This document shows, piece by piece, positions 38,713-45,550 of a stretch of DNA of 64,000 nucleotides; position 1 is the first letter of the stretch; each line of letters begins with the position of its first letter. The notes under the pieces are model-generated. The model had not been told where the DNA came from. It saw nothing but the letters and a program-made list of their open reading frames with translations, and did no database searches. The position numbers were made by a program, and so were the translations under genes. Location: contig NZ_JAUKTR010000004.1 of NCBI RefSeq assembly GCF_030504955.1, forward strand, positions 62,001-126,000, written 5' to 3'. This DNA is from Peiella sedimenti (lineage in GTDB: Bacteria; Pseudomonadota; Alphaproteobacteria; Caulobacterales; Caulobacteraceae).

Positions 38713-38761
38713 CCATGTGCTCCGTGCCAGACCCTGAAGCCAAGCTTACAGGAGACGTGTC

Positions 38762-38776
38762 CCGCTAAATACCCGG
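38762..38776 (+). promoter_or_regulatory. TAAATA start-associated element (1)
   Basis: TAAATA at 38766-38771, ten bases before the GTG at 38776. CCG (38762-38764) and CGG (38774-38776) can pair around it. No Shine-Dalgarno in the usual place. Confidence 0.6.
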
Positions 38777-39201
38777 TGACAGACTGGGTATTCCCGTTGG
38801 AGTTCGACGAGACCCGCATCAGCGAGTTTGCTGGTTTCATCTATGAAATCCGGCACCGCGCCACGGGGCGCGCATATATCGGTCGGAAGTATCTCCAGGC
38901 CCGACGCAACGGGCGGACGGTCGAGTCGAATTGGCGCATTTATTGGGGATCGAGCGAGGCCCTCGCTTTGGACCTCAAGCGTTTCGGGAAGGCTGCCTTC
39001 GAGCGGCGAATTCTCTCACTTCACGCAACGCGGGCCGAAACGGACTTCGCGGAAGAGCGAGAGCTTTGGCGGCGCGACGTTCTCGCGGCGGTGCTGCCGG
39101 ACGGGTCTGCTGCATTCTACAACAGGCAGATCGGCGCGCGCTGGTATCGCGTCACGGTGGACCGGTTCTCGGGTGGAACAAAGATAGAACACATGCGATG
39201 A
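38776..39201 (+). CDS. GIY-YIG-type (Seg-like) endonuclease
   Basis: 141 residues. 'GFIYEIRHRATGRAYIGRKYL' is a GIY-YIG motif pair (F-I-Y ... A-Y-I-G). It is followed by 'RNGRTVESNWRIYWGSSEALALDLKRFG', 'RRILSLHATRAE' and 'EERELWRRDVL', which resemble phage Seg-type homing nucleases. These cut DNA and may spread themselves or exclude rivals. The GTG start at 38776 follows a TAAATA element. Adjacent to the integrase region. The catalytic Arg and Glu appear present. Function as homing enzyme is inference. Confidence 0.7.
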   Translation: MTDWVFPLEFDETRISEFAGFIYEIRHRATGRAYIGRKYLQARRNGRTVESNWRIYWGSSEALALDLKRFGKAAFERRILSLHATRAETDFAEERELWRRDVLAAVLPDGSAAFYNRQIGARWYRVTVDRFSGGTKIEHMR

Positions 39202-39210
39202 CTCCGAACC

Positions 39211-39633
39211 ATGCGGATTGGGGACACGGTTCAGCTTAAGCGCGCGCTCGCCGTGGCCTGTCAGTGCGGCCACACCGTCCATTTCACGCCAGCCCAAGCC
39301 GTAAAGCGGTTCGGCGGTGAGACCGATTTCTCTGTCCTTCGCTCGAAACTCCGTTGCCGCGCCTGCAATCGCCGAAAGCCTTGGGTGGCCCTAGCTGACA
39401 GCGAAGACGGAGCCTCGCCATTCGTCGCTTTTCTGCCCGGCGGGCTGATGCTGCGATGCTTGGGGTGTTGGGTCGAGACCTGGGCCACGGGAAAAGAGTC
39501 CGCCGCGATCTTCGGCGCATCCGCGACAGTCGATGACGTGAGGTCTCAGGCCCGCTGCCGGTGCGGTGGCGCGATGGCGGTCAGCGTTCGGGATGAGGTG
39601 CCGAAGGATCGGCGGCCTTACACACGTGCCTAG
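39211..39633 (+). CDS. Cysteine-rich zinc-ribbon-like protein
   Basis: 140 residues, unrecognised. Four cysteine pairs are spread along it: 'VACQCGHTV', 'LRCRACNRRKPW', 'LRCLGCWVETWA' and 'ARCRCGGAM', suggesting one or two zinc-binding ribbons. No membrane segment. It begins ten bases after the GIY-YIG gene stop and may be cotranscribed with it. DNA or RNA binding is plausible but unsupported. Confidence 0.6.
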   Translation: MRIGDTVQLKRALAVACQCGHTVHFTPAQAVKRFGGETDFSVLRSKLRCRACNRRKPWVALADSEDGASPFVAFLPGGLMLRCLGCWVETWATGKESAAIFGASATVDDVRSQARCRCGGAMAVSVRDEVPKDRRPYTRA

Positions 39634-39650
39634 CGCCCTTGCGCGCTAGG
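39629..39650 (+). terminator. 8-bp perfect hairpin after the zinc-ribbon gene
   Basis: CCTAGCGC (39629-39636) pairs with GCGCTAGG (39643-39650) over a six-base loop, overlapping the end of the upstream gene. No T-run follows, so it is a weak or factor-assisted terminator, or another RNA element. Confidence 0.4.
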
Positions 39651-39692
39651 GGATTCAGCTTAGCCTTGGAAGCTCAACTTTGGCGGCCCTGT

Positions 39693-40031
39693 ATGGAAAC
39701 CTACATCGTCGGCTTCGGCGTTCCCCTACTGACGGGCATGGCATGGTTGGCTTACGCCCATCCAGAGGCATATGCCAAAGTGCACGGGCCGCTCATGATC
39801 CTATTTGGCCTCGCGTTCTTCGGTGCCGGAGGCATCTCCGTCGGCATCTATATGTCGTTGGGTGAGTTAGCATCGCGCCTCGATGGGGACGCATACCGGA
39901 TGATTGCCCCCTGGGGAGGTTCAGTCAGATCAACCCTCGGGAAGGTGATGTTTGGATGCGGGAGCTTGGTGTTTTACAGCCACCTTCTTGCCGGTCTTCC
40001 GCTGCTACTGAAGAAGCCGTCTGCGGCTTGA
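39693..40031 (+). CDS. Small membrane protein (112 aa)
   Basis: Unrecognised. Three likely membrane helices: 'YIVGFGVPLLTGMAWLAYA' near the N terminus, 'PLMILFGLAFFGAGGISVGIYM' and 'VMFGCGSLVFYSHLLAGLPLLL' near the C terminus. The start at 39693 is chosen because the protein then begins at the first helix; 18 further codons are open upstream. Convergent with the nuclease-like gene, four bases apart. Confidence 0.55.
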   Translation: METYIVGFGVPLLTGMAWLAYAHPEAYAKVHGPLMILFGLAFFGAGGISVGIYMSLGELASRLDGDAYRMIAPWGGSVRSTLGKVMFGCGSLVFYSHLLAGLPLLLKKPSAA

Positions 40032-40035
40032 CCGG

Positions 40036-40446
40036 CTAGCGACCGCCCTCGCGGACCCCGGCGCGGCGCATCATCGAGCCCAGAGTTGCTCCGTTCAGGC
40101 GGCAGGTGGCGACAACGCGGTCATAGGAGCGGCGGCCTGCGAGACAGGCGACTTGGCGGCCCATCACGAGGCGGCGGAGAGTATCGCGGGCCTGGGGGCC
40201 GGTAGGCTCGCTCAGTTCAGGGGCGTTGAAATCGGCAAGGCGGACTTCGACCCAAGTTGCGCCGTTCGAGCGACCGCTGACCTCGACACAGACCATATCG
40301 CCGTCACCTACGTATCTGACCGGGCCGCTGAAGGTCTGACCTGGACTTGGAAGGGGAGCCTCACAGGGGTCGGCATGCGCCGCACCGGCTATGGCGATGA
40401 ACCCAAGTGCGAGGGCTGATAGGGCGAACCGCATACCTCGCATCAT
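40036..40446 (-). CDS. Thermonuclease-like (SNase fold) secreted protein
   Basis: 136 residues. The signal peptide (about 1-25, ending in Ala-His-Ala) is followed by an SNase-type OB-fold: 'FSGPVRYVGDGDMVCVEV', 'WVEVRLADFNAPEL' (with the R-L-x-x-x-x-A-P-E pattern) and 'ARDTLRRLVMGRQVACLAGRRSYDRVVATCRLNG' with the second Arg. Likely a periplasmic nuclease. Its first ATG overlaps the stop of the upstream membrane protein gene (ATGATG), so start is 40446 or 40443. A prophage-borne periplasmic nuclease could act on incoming DNA; that is inference. Confidence 0.8.
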   Translation of the reverse strand: MMRGMRFALSALALGFIAIAGAAHADPCEAPLPSPGQTFSGPVRYVGDGDMVCVEVSGRSNGATWVEVRLADFNAPELSEPTGPQARDTLRRLVMGRQVACLAGRRSYDRVVATCRLNGATLGSMMRRAGVREGGR

Positions 40447-40691
40447 GAAACGAGGTTGAGCGCGATCAAGCCGATAAAAACGACCCCAGCAAACCACGTG
40501 AGGTTTCTGACCAGAAACCGCAGCGCGATAACAATTTCTCGCACCGCCACAAGCGATTGGGCATCGGCTTGCGCCCCATCCCACTCGATAGAGAGGTGCG
40601 ACCGATCCTTTTTGGGGCCACGACCAAACACTACGGATTCCTCAGCATAAAGACTTTTGCTGGTTCCGTAGGGGGAAGAGGAATTATTCAA
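40443..40691 (-). CDS. Small single-pass membrane protein (82 aa)
   Basis: Unrecognised. A polar, Ser-rich N terminus is followed by a C-terminal hydrophobic helix 'LTWFAGVVFIGLIALNLV' with only one residue after it, so it is probably tail-anchored. TTG start at 40691 preceded by GAAGG. The stop overlaps the nuclease-like gene, so the two form a coupled pair. Confidence 0.6.
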   Translation of the reverse strand: MNNSSSPYGTSKSLYAEESVVFGRGPKKDRSHLSIEWDGAQADAQSLVAVREIVIALRFLVRNLTWFAGVVFIGLIALNLVS

Positions 40692-40829
40692 TGGCGACCT
40701 TCGCCACTCTAGAGAGACACTTATGTGACAACTTGATGACAGCCGCTGCCGGTATGATGGGTCTCCTGTAACCCACTGTCACTGTGAATATTTTTCTTCG
40801 AAATTTCTTATCCCCAGGACTATCACAAA
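40692..40829. promoter_or_regulatory. AT-rich divergent promoter region
   Basis: About 140 bases, clearly richer in A and T than the surroundings (for example the stretch near 40788-40812), between divergent genes. It probably holds promoters in both directions, but I could not place a convincing -35/-10 pair. Confidence 0.35.
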
Positions 40830-40886
40830 ATGTTTCTGAAGCGCCCTTGCCGGGGTAAGCTCGGGATGAGGGTCCAGGGGTTACGG

Positions 40887-41474
40887 ATGGAATGGGAACT
40901 GGCTCCGCCAACATGGGAAGCCGCCGCCATTCTTTTGAGCGGTGTTCTGGCGGTTGGCGCGGCTCTGTATGTTGGCCGCCGCCAAGTCGAAATCGCTACG
41001 CGGCAGATTGAACTTCAGGCAAGGCTCGCCAACCTCGAAGCCCTGAAGATCAGAGCGTCGCTCTATGAAAGGCGGGTTGAGATCGAGGATGCCACCAACG
41101 ACTGGCTGATCGCCACCGTCATGGAGGGCCGACCACCGCGCCGCTTTAAACGGGTCCATATCGATGATCCCTTAGGGCCTGAAGAAGCGGCCACGGCGCG
41201 ACGGTTCCGCGACGGAGTAGCGAGATCACGTCACCTCTTTAGCTCGAAGATATATGACCGACTTTCAGCCCTTCAGCGCGCGGGCCGCGAGCTTGAGAAG
41301 GCCGATAGGGAAATGTGGCGCGAGATCAAGCAAGCCGAACGAAAGGGCCGTGAGCCCGAACTGGCCACGGCGCAGGCGAAGAAGGACGACGCGCTCAAGG
41401 CCATCGACGAGTTCCTCGCAAACTCCGCCGCCATCTTTGGCCCGGAACTGAACCTGAGCGAAATGATCGACTGA
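40887..41474 (+). CDS. Hypothetical membrane-anchored protein
   Basis: About 195 residues from ATG 40887; an ATG at 40830 adds 19 residues. One hydrophobic helix near the N terminus ('EAAAILLSGVLAVGAALYVG') is followed by a basic stop and a long, charged helical domain ('ATRQIELQARLANLEALKIRASLYERRVE', later Lys/Glu-rich). The layout resembles many accessory membrane proteins with cytoplasmic coiled coils. Family not recognised. It mirrors the layout of the product of 37795-38712. Confidence 0.55.
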   Translation: MEWELAPPTWEAAAILLSGVLAVGAALYVGRRQVEIATRQIELQARLANLEALKIRASLYERRVEIEDATNDWLIATVMEGRPPRRFKRVHIDDPLGPEEAATARRFRDGVARSRHLFSSKIYDRLSALQRAGRELEKADREMWREIKQAERKGREPELATAQAKKDDALKAIDEFLANSAAIFGPELNLSEMID

Positions 41475-41490
41475 AGCGGTCACAGAGGCA

Positions 41491-41506
41491 CCGGCTAAAT
41501 ACGGCA
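41491..41506 (+). promoter_or_regulatory. TAAATA start-associated element (2)
   Basis: TAAATA at 41496-41501, ten bases before ATG 41506. CCG (41491-41493) and CGG (41502-41504) flank it. No Shine-Dalgarno. Confidence 0.6.
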
Positions 41507-41781
41507 TGCCCCGCCGCTTACTCGCCGCCCTCCGCTTCCTATGCCGGTTGCTCAACATCTTGGAGCCGGATGTCGGCTACCCCGTCCTGTCGATCTCGAA
41601 GCTCTCGATGTGGGCGACCCTGTGCCTGACCATCTTCATGGCGATCAAGAACCCTTCGTCGGCAGAGCTTGCGGCGGCCCTGGGGGCTCAGGTCGCGGCC
41701 ACGGCCAACTATGGATTCCGCCGCTGGGTGCAAATGAAGACCCGCAAGGGGACGTATGGACCTTCGGCGGACGGGGCCTAG
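41506..41781 (+). CDS. Small membrane protein (91 aa)
   Basis: Unrecognised. The hydrophobic stretch 'LSISKLSMWATLCLTIFMAI' and a second Ala-rich segment suggest one or two membrane helices; the tail is basic ('VQMKTRKGTYG'). The start is defined by the TAAATA element ten bases upstream. The stop overlaps the convergent gene by four bases. The size and layout would be compatible with a holin, but nothing specific supports that. Confidence 0.5.
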   Translation: MPRRLLAALRFLCRLLNILEPDVGYPVLSISKLSMWATLCLTIFMAIKNPSSAELAAALGAQVAATANYGFRRWVQMKTRKGTYGPSADGA

Positions 41782-41996
41782 TCGAGCCGCGTAACGCGAG
41801 GCGCGACCGCCAAGCCGAAAAAAGTCGCCTGATTCACGTCGGTGAACTCGAAGGTGTAGGCCCACTCAGGGTTCGGCTGCCCTGGATTCAGCCGCTCGGC
41901 GAACTCTCGCGGCTTCTTGAGCTTGAGGGTTTCGCGAAGGGCGCGGACCTCGGCTAGCTGTTCTGGAGTAGCCTTGAAACGCACGGCGTATGTCAT
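41778..41996 (-). CDS. Hypothetical protein (72 aa)
   Basis: Small soluble protein, unrecognised. Mixed helix and strand pattern: 'TYAVRFKATPEQLAEVRALRETLKLKKPREFAERL' then 'EWAYTFEFTDVNQATFFGLAVA'. No motif or membrane segment. Minus-strand gene beside the similarly small gene at 42052; together they may be a short operon. Confidence 0.45.
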   Translation of the reverse strand: MTYAVRFKATPEQLAEVRALRETLKLKKPREFAERLNPGQPNPEWAYTFEFTDVNQATFFGLAVAPRVTRLD

Positions 41997-42051
41997 GCCC
42001 AGTTATGTAAGAAGCTTCGCCGTTCCTTCAACCCAGCCCCCTTGCAGCGTC

Positions 42052-42354
42052 TCAGTCGAGCGGTGCGGCCTCGACCGCCGTCACCCACTCCGACCACCTG
42101 AGCTTGAACATCACCGCGATGGGCAGGCTGGGCAGGCTGAGCCGGTAGCGATGAACGCCCTCGAAGAGCCGGGTGAGGATTTCGTGCGGCGACTTGCAGG
42201 TTCCGGCTGGGGCGCTGACCCGCTCTAGCTCGTAGCGCCCCGCCGCCTCATCGAGCCATTCCACGATTTCCTCCATGACCGCCTTTGGAGCCTCGAACTC
42301 CAGGATCGTCAGCGGCCCCTCAAGTCGGGGTTCAGGTGTGACTGCGATATGCAT
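42052..42354 (-). CDS. Hypothetical protein (100 aa)
   Basis: Unrecognised soluble protein. 'LTILEFEAPKAVMEEIVEWLDEAAGRYELERV' reads as strand-helix, then a mixed C-terminal half ending 'SEWVTAVEAAPLD'. A TAAATA element on the same strand lies about 45 bases upstream of the ATG, with a small hairpin (42370-42386) between, so the leader is structured. Confidence 0.5.
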   Translation of the reverse strand: MHIAVTPEPRLEGPLTILEFEAPKAVMEEIVEWLDEAAGRYELERVSAPAGTCKSPHEILTRLFEGVHRYRLSLPSLPIAVMFKLRWSEWVTAVEAAPLD

Positions 42355-42369
42355 GTGGTGCTCCCATTG

Positions 42370-42399
42370 GCGGGTTTCGTTCCCGCTCTTCCTTATTTA
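42370..42399 (-). promoter_or_regulatory. Minus-strand TAAATA element with leader hairpin
   Basis: TAAATA reads on the minus strand at 42399-42394. A 5-bp hairpin (42370-42374 with 42382-42386) lies between it and the ATG at 42354. The distance to the start is longer than for most plus-strand copies. Confidence 0.45.
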
Positions 42400-42598
42400 T
42401 GCGCGGTCCAAATCGGGTTCTGTCCGGCGTTTACCCGGCGGCGCGCTTTTTCTTTTCCCCCATTTCTCTTTTCTCTTTTGTATCGAGAGGCGACAGCCCC
42501 TTTTAGTTCACGTCGAGGCCGCAGGCCGAAGGCGTGTTAGTCGAGCGAAGCGAGATGTGACCAATGGGTCATTTTCCGATATCGCGCTAAGTCCGCGT

Positions 42599-42620
42599 TG
42601 CACGCTTAGCTAAGCGCGCA
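42599..42620. repeat. TGCACGCTTAG palindrome (copy 1, 22 bp)
   Basis: TGCACGCTTAG is followed directly by its inverted copy with one mismatch (CTAAGCGCGCA). It shares its half-site with the longer inverted repeat at 42728-42792, so it looks like an operator for a dimeric regulator. Confidence 0.7.
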
Positions 42621-42727
42621 TATCCAGTCATTCTTGCGCCTCGACAGAGGCGATCACTTTCTTCTTCGCGACATGAGTCGCTTTAGTTATAAGGGATTGC
42701 GCGTCGAAGGCCGAAGGCCGGAGACGT

Positions 42728-42792
42728 TGCACGCTTAGTAACTAAAGTTTATAACTGGAATACTTCTTACATACATAGTTACTAAGCGTGCA
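42728..42792. repeat. 17-bp perfect inverted repeat, arms 42728-42744 and 42776-42792
   Basis: The arms begin with the same TGCACGCTTAG half-site, then add TAACTA, and flank 31 A/T-rich bases. As RNA it would be a strong stem-loop. As DNA it would be two spaced half-sites. No protein is encoded here. Confidence 0.8.
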
Positions 42793-42815
42793 GCATCGAT
42801 GATGCCGCCGTCGAA

Positions 42816-43472
42816 CTAAGAGGCCCACTTGCCAGCGGCGAACGGAACGGCGGCGTAGCGGAGTTGAGCCACGGCCCCGGCCACCAACGGGTCGCCATTC
42901 ACGAGCCGGTCGGTCCACCCTTTCAGCGCGAGCGGCGCATGGGCGGTGTGCGTGGCCAGGATGAACTGACGTGGGCTTCCCGCCTCGATGTCGAGGATTA
43001 CCATCTGATGTGGCCGATAGCCCCTGGCGGATTGGACCGGCCCGAATAGGAAGTCCGTTCCCTCAGCATCTTCCCGCATCGCCTCCATATCCGCCTTCCA
43101 GGTTTCGGCCTCAGCCTTGACCCGCATACGCTTCAGGCGGCGCTTGAATTGGTCATTCGTCCATAGGGCGACGTTGACCTTGTTCTTAGCGAGCTTCTTC
43201 AGGGTGAAGCCCTGATCGGGGATGGGCTCAGCGAAGAACTCGATGGTCAGGCCATACCGGTTCTGGGTCGGCTTCAGCTTCTTCGTCAGGCTATTATCCC
43301 AAAGCGTCACCTGGAGCAGGCGAAGGTCGCCGGTCGGAGGGATACCGGCGAAGCGCGGCTCCCATGCGGGGGATGCAGCGTCATATTGGTCGAGCACCTC
43401 CCGTAGCTGCATTCGGATGATGCGGTCTTCGAGTAGCTCCCGGAATGCGGGGTCGTTGAGTGGATGGATCAT
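42816..43472 (-). CDS. Hypothetical phage protein
   Basis: 218 residues from ATG 43472; an ATG at 43541 is in frame and would add 23 residues. Not recognised. Soluble, Lys/Arg-rich in the middle ('KRRLKRMRVKAEAETWKADMEAM'), with mixed strands ('PRQFILATHTAHAPLALKGW'). A TAAATA element on its strand lies at 43573-43568. Divergent from the zinc-ribbon gene at 43628. Confidence 0.55.
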   Translation of the reverse strand: MIHPLNDPAFRELLEDRIIRMQLREVLDQYDAASPAWEPRFAGIPPTGDLRLLQVTLWDNSLTKKLKPTQNRYGLTIEFFAEPIPDQGFTLKKLAKNKVNVALWTNDQFKRRLKRMRVKAEAETWKADMEAMREDAEGTDFLFGPVQSARGYRPHQMVILDIEAGSPRQFILATHTAHAPLALKGWTDRLVNGDPLVAGAVAQLRYAAVPFAAGKWAS

Positions 43473-43567
43473 TGAATAGCCCTCAGCCCAAATGGAGCGC
43501 GAGAGGCTGGGTGGGGCTGTAATCACCGAAGTCGGGGACATGACCCCCCGACCGCCTCTCGCAATAA

Positions 43568-43573
43568 TATTTA
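43568..43573 (-). promoter_or_regulatory. Minus-strand TAAATA element, divergent partner of 43617
   Basis: TAAATA on the minus strand, 32 bases upstream of the alternative ATG at 43541. Its plus-strand counterpart begins 44 bases away at 43617, giving a divergent pair. Confidence 0.45.
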
Positions 43574-43616
43574 TGCAAGATGGCGCTTTGCCGCGTCGAT
43601 ATATTTGTCCAAAGCA

Positions 43617-43628
43617 TAAATACGCACA
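43617..43628 (+). promoter_or_regulatory. TAAATA start-associated element (3)
   Basis: TAAATA at 43617-43622, 11 bases before ATG 43628, within CATAAATAC. No Shine-Dalgarno and only a weak flanking stem. Confidence 0.55.
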
Positions 43629-43855
43629 TGAAGATGTGCAGGAAGTGCGGCGCGGAACTCGTTGTGGGTTTAAACCACTACGAGTCGCAGGCCAAAGGTT
43701 GCAATTATATTTGTAAGGGCTGCCACCGGGCCATCATGGGGCCACGTGTGCGACTATGGCAGCAAGCCAACCGCGAGGCGCAGGCCGCTAGGGTGCGAGC
43801 AAGCTTTGCCCGGCGTAGGGCCGCTCGCCTGGAGGGTCGTCATGACCCTCAATGA
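43628..43855 (+). CDS. Small zinc-ribbon protein (75 aa)
   Basis: Starts 'MKMCRKCGAELVVGL' and continues 'YICKGCHRAIMG', so two C-x-x-C pairs form a likely zinc ribbon at residues 4-32. The C-terminal half is Arg/Ala-rich and helical ('ARVRASFARRRAARLEGR'), consistent with nucleic-acid binding. It could be a phage HNH remnant or a regulator. The start is fixed by the TAAATA element. An upstream in-frame ATG at 43580 would add 16 residues across the element. Confidence 0.6.
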   Translation: MKMCRKCGAELVVGLNHYESQAKGCNYICKGCHRAIMGPRVRLWQQANREAQAARVRASFARRRAARLEGRHDPQ

Positions 43856-44057
43856 GCGCGCCAAAGACATCGGTGGCGGCCTTCTGGCGATCTTTGTGGG
43901 CAACCTGCTGCTGATCGCGGCGGCCCTTCTCATCGAGATACCGGCCTCGGGGTTCGTCGAGGCTAGCCTTTGGGTGATGGCGATCTTCGGCAGCGCCGTG
44001 GCGGCCTTGGCGTGGGGCCTAGGCGCGCTGGCCATCCGGGCGGGGCTGAAGCGATGA
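43842..44057 (+). CDS. Small two-helix membrane protein (71 aa)
   Basis: Two hydrophobic helices, 'GLLAIFVGNLLLIAAALLI' and 'LWVMAIFGSAVAALAWGLGALAI', with a short polar turn and a basic tail. GGAGGG lies upstream of the ATG. It overlaps both neighbours (14 bases with the zinc ribbon, ATGA with the next gene). The layout is holin-like, but location far from lysis genes makes that uncertain. Confidence 0.6.
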   Translation: MTLNERAKDIGGGLLAIFVGNLLLIAAALLIEIPASGFVEASLWVMAIFGSAVAALAWGLGALAIRAGLKR

Positions 44058-44311
44058 GCGAGGGGCCTTGGACCTATTATGTCCGCTCTAACGTCGGCGG
44101 CGTCATAGATTGGCTCAACGACAATGCGCTGGGCGATGCGACCTACGAGTTGGTCACCGTGCACGTCGGCTTCGAGGCGAACCGTCTTGGCGGTTGCAAC
44201 ATCGACGTTCGCCCCGGCCACCATCGGGTGACCTTCCGCCGCGACACCGATGCGGCCCGCTTTAAGCTCCGTTTCTCCAACCAACTCTCTGATGAGCCGC
44301 CGACGCGATAA
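44054..44311 (+). CDS. Hypothetical protein (85 aa)
   Basis: Unrecognised soluble protein: 'GPWTYYVRSNVGGVIDWLNDNALGDATYELVTVHVGF' then 'NIDVRPGHHRVTFRRDTDAARFKLRFSNQ', alternating strands and helices. Coupled to the preceding gene by an ATGA overlap and overlapping the HNH gene by 20 bases, so it belongs to a compact four-gene run (43628-44627). Confidence 0.55.
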   Translation: MSEGPWTYYVRSNVGGVIDWLNDNALGDATYELVTVHVGFEANRLGGCNIDVRPGHHRVTFRRDTDAARFKLRFSNQLSDEPPTR

Positions 44312-44627
44312 TCGGTCGGCTGAGGCCCGTGCCTATCGGAAGCTGTATGGGACCGCTCGATGGCGGGAGCGGCGGAGGGAGCAACTGACGCGCGAACCTC
44401 TTTGCCGCTTTTGCCTCGAAGTCGGTGAGATCGTTCAGGCCACGGTCGCCGACCATGTGATCGAGCATCGAGGCGACCCGGACCTGTTTTGGTTCGGTGA
44501 CTTGCAGAGCCTTTGTGCGACCCATCACAACGCGGCCAAGCAACGCATCGAGCGCGGCGGCTATGACTGTGCCGCCGATCTCCAGGGCTACCCGCTGGAC
44601 CCCCACCACCCCGCAAATCGCCGCTAA
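44292..44627 (+). CDS. HNH endonuclease
   Basis: 111 residues. 'TREPLCRFCLEVGEIVQATVADHVIEHRGDPDLFWFGDLQSLCATHHNAAKQ' contains a zinc knuckle pair, the D-H catalytic step and the final H-x-x-N/H. Phage HNH proteins near the terminase genes often cooperate with the large terminase in genome packaging. Here it lies 4.6 kb before terminase, so a packaging role is plausible but not proved. Overlaps the preceding gene. Confidence 0.85.
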   Translation: MSRRRDNRSAEARAYRKLYGTARWRERRREQLTREPLCRFCLEVGEIVQATVADHVIEHRGDPDLFWFGDLQSLCATHHNAAKQRIERGGYDCAADLQGYPLDPHHPANRR

Positions 44628-44857
44628 GGCCATTTTCCGGGCCGCTGAGGGCCATCGGCTGAAAACCCGCTCTCCGACACCCGCTTCGAGCGAGAGGCCC
44701 CTCAGCGGGCTTCTGAGAGGGTCGTCGTCAAGTAAAAAATGAAAGTGGTCAAGTAAAAATGATTGTTGTTGACGAAACGAAGAAGTATGACATTTCGTTG
44801 ATCTGTGGGTCGTCCAATAGTGCTAACCCACGCACACTCACGCCCGGAGGAACGCAA

Positions 44858-45142
44858 ATGCGAAAAGTCATCGACGGCAAGATTTATGACACCGAGACAG
44901 CTATCAAATTCAGATGGGAAACAATGGATCGCCTCAAGGACATTCTAGGCAGAACACCCCCCGAGTTTTTGCATATAAATGGCCACCCTACATTATACAG
45001 AACTCCTAACGGCAACTGGTTCCTAGCGGCTGATCGATGGAATACTATTTACAAGCTCACGCCGGATGAGGCGCTCGCCATCCTATCAGCTACGGCCCCG
45101 GCGGAGGTGTGCGAACTCTATTTCGATCTCGAAGAAGCTTAG
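44858..45142 (+). CDS. Hypothetical protein (94 aa), AT-rich
   Basis: Unrecognised. 'RKVIDGKIYDTETAIKFRWETMDRLKDILGRTPPEFL' and 'PTLYRTPNGNWFLAADRWNTIYKLTPDEALAIL' suggest a small alpha/beta fold with an acidic C terminus. GGAGG (44846-44850) precedes the ATG by seven bases. Composition is clearly more AT-rich than its neighbours, suggesting separate acquisition. An ATG at 44759 is in frame but less well supported. Confidence 0.6.
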   Translation: MRKVIDGKIYDTETAIKFRWETMDRLKDILGRTPPEFLHINGHPTLYRTPNGNWFLAADRWNTIYKLTPDEALAILSATAPAEVCELYFDLEEA

Positions 45143-45161
45143 CGGTCTCATTGCCGGGCCG

Positions 45162-45395
45162 TCATCCGCCCATGACGGCCCCAATGATCGTTGCGCCCGC
45201 TCCGATGGCAGCGGCTCCCCAGGCGAGGTAGCGGGTGCGGAGGGCATCAAGCTGCCGGGTGCGGAACGCTAGCCACGTGTTGGCTCGTGCCAGCAGATCG
45301 CCTTTGAACTCACCTCGAACGATGGCTCGCTGCACATAAGCCGTGCCAAGCCGGTCGAAGAAGCGTTGGGGGTCGTGGGGTTGGTAGAAGCCCAT
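45162..45395 (-). CDS. Small membrane-anchored protein (77 aa), paralogue of the gene at 46690
   Basis: A soluble helical N-terminal part is followed by 'WLAFRTRQLDALRTRYLAWGAAAIG' and a C-terminal hydrophobic helix with AAAIG. The gene at 46690 on the other strand encodes a protein of equal length with 'WLALKERQL' and RY-x-x-x-AAAIG at matching positions. So the two are likely paralogues of an unnamed family. The Shine-Dalgarno lies in a perfect 8-bp palindrome. Confidence 0.6.
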   Translation of the reverse strand: MGFYQPHDPQRFFDRLGTAYVQRAIVRGEFKGDLLARANTWLAFRTRQLDALRTRYLAWGAAAIGAGATIIGAVMGG

Positions 45396-45396
45396 G

Positions 45397-45413
45397 TGTC
45401 ACCTCAGGTGACA
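45397..45413 (-). promoter_or_regulatory. Palindrome covering the Shine-Dalgarno of the 77-aa gene
   Basis: TGTCACCT (45397-45404) pairs with AGGTGACA (45406-45413) around one base. On the minus strand the arm nearest the ATG carries AGGTG, the Shine-Dalgarno. It may be a translational or DNA operator. Confidence 0.5.
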
Positions 45414-45470
45414 GACCATGAAGTGCATATTAACCGTATTGTAAAGTTAGTTCGCCTTTCCCGCGCACCA

Positions 45471-45506
45471 AAAAAACGAATTATTCGCGCGTCAGGCGAA
45501 TAATTC
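45471..45506 (-). terminator. Strong intrinsic terminator of the 4-TM accessory gene
   Basis: Perfect 11-bp stem, 45478-45488 with 45496-45506, seven-base loop, followed on the minus strand by a run of T residues (45476 down to 45470). Confidence 0.85.
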
Positions 45507-45550
45507 CCCTGCGAAGCGAAAAATACGCCCGCGCGGCTCCGCCGCAAGTG

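Larger units (their letters stand above)
42400..42815. other. Gene-free regulatory-looking region of the prophage
   Basis: No credible gene on either strand. It contains pyrimidine-rich stretches (42450-42482), several copies of an AGGCCGAAGGC-like string, and the TGCACGCTTAG repeats described separately. It lies upstream of the minus-strand gene pair 42052 and 41778. The likely content is control sites or a replication or partition site; the sequence does not decide which. Confidence 0.5.

Noticed and set aside
42400..42815. Possible CRISPR-like array in the repeat region
   Set aside because: The repeats are inverted half-sites with unequal spacing, not direct repeats with uniform spacers. 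No cas genes are present.
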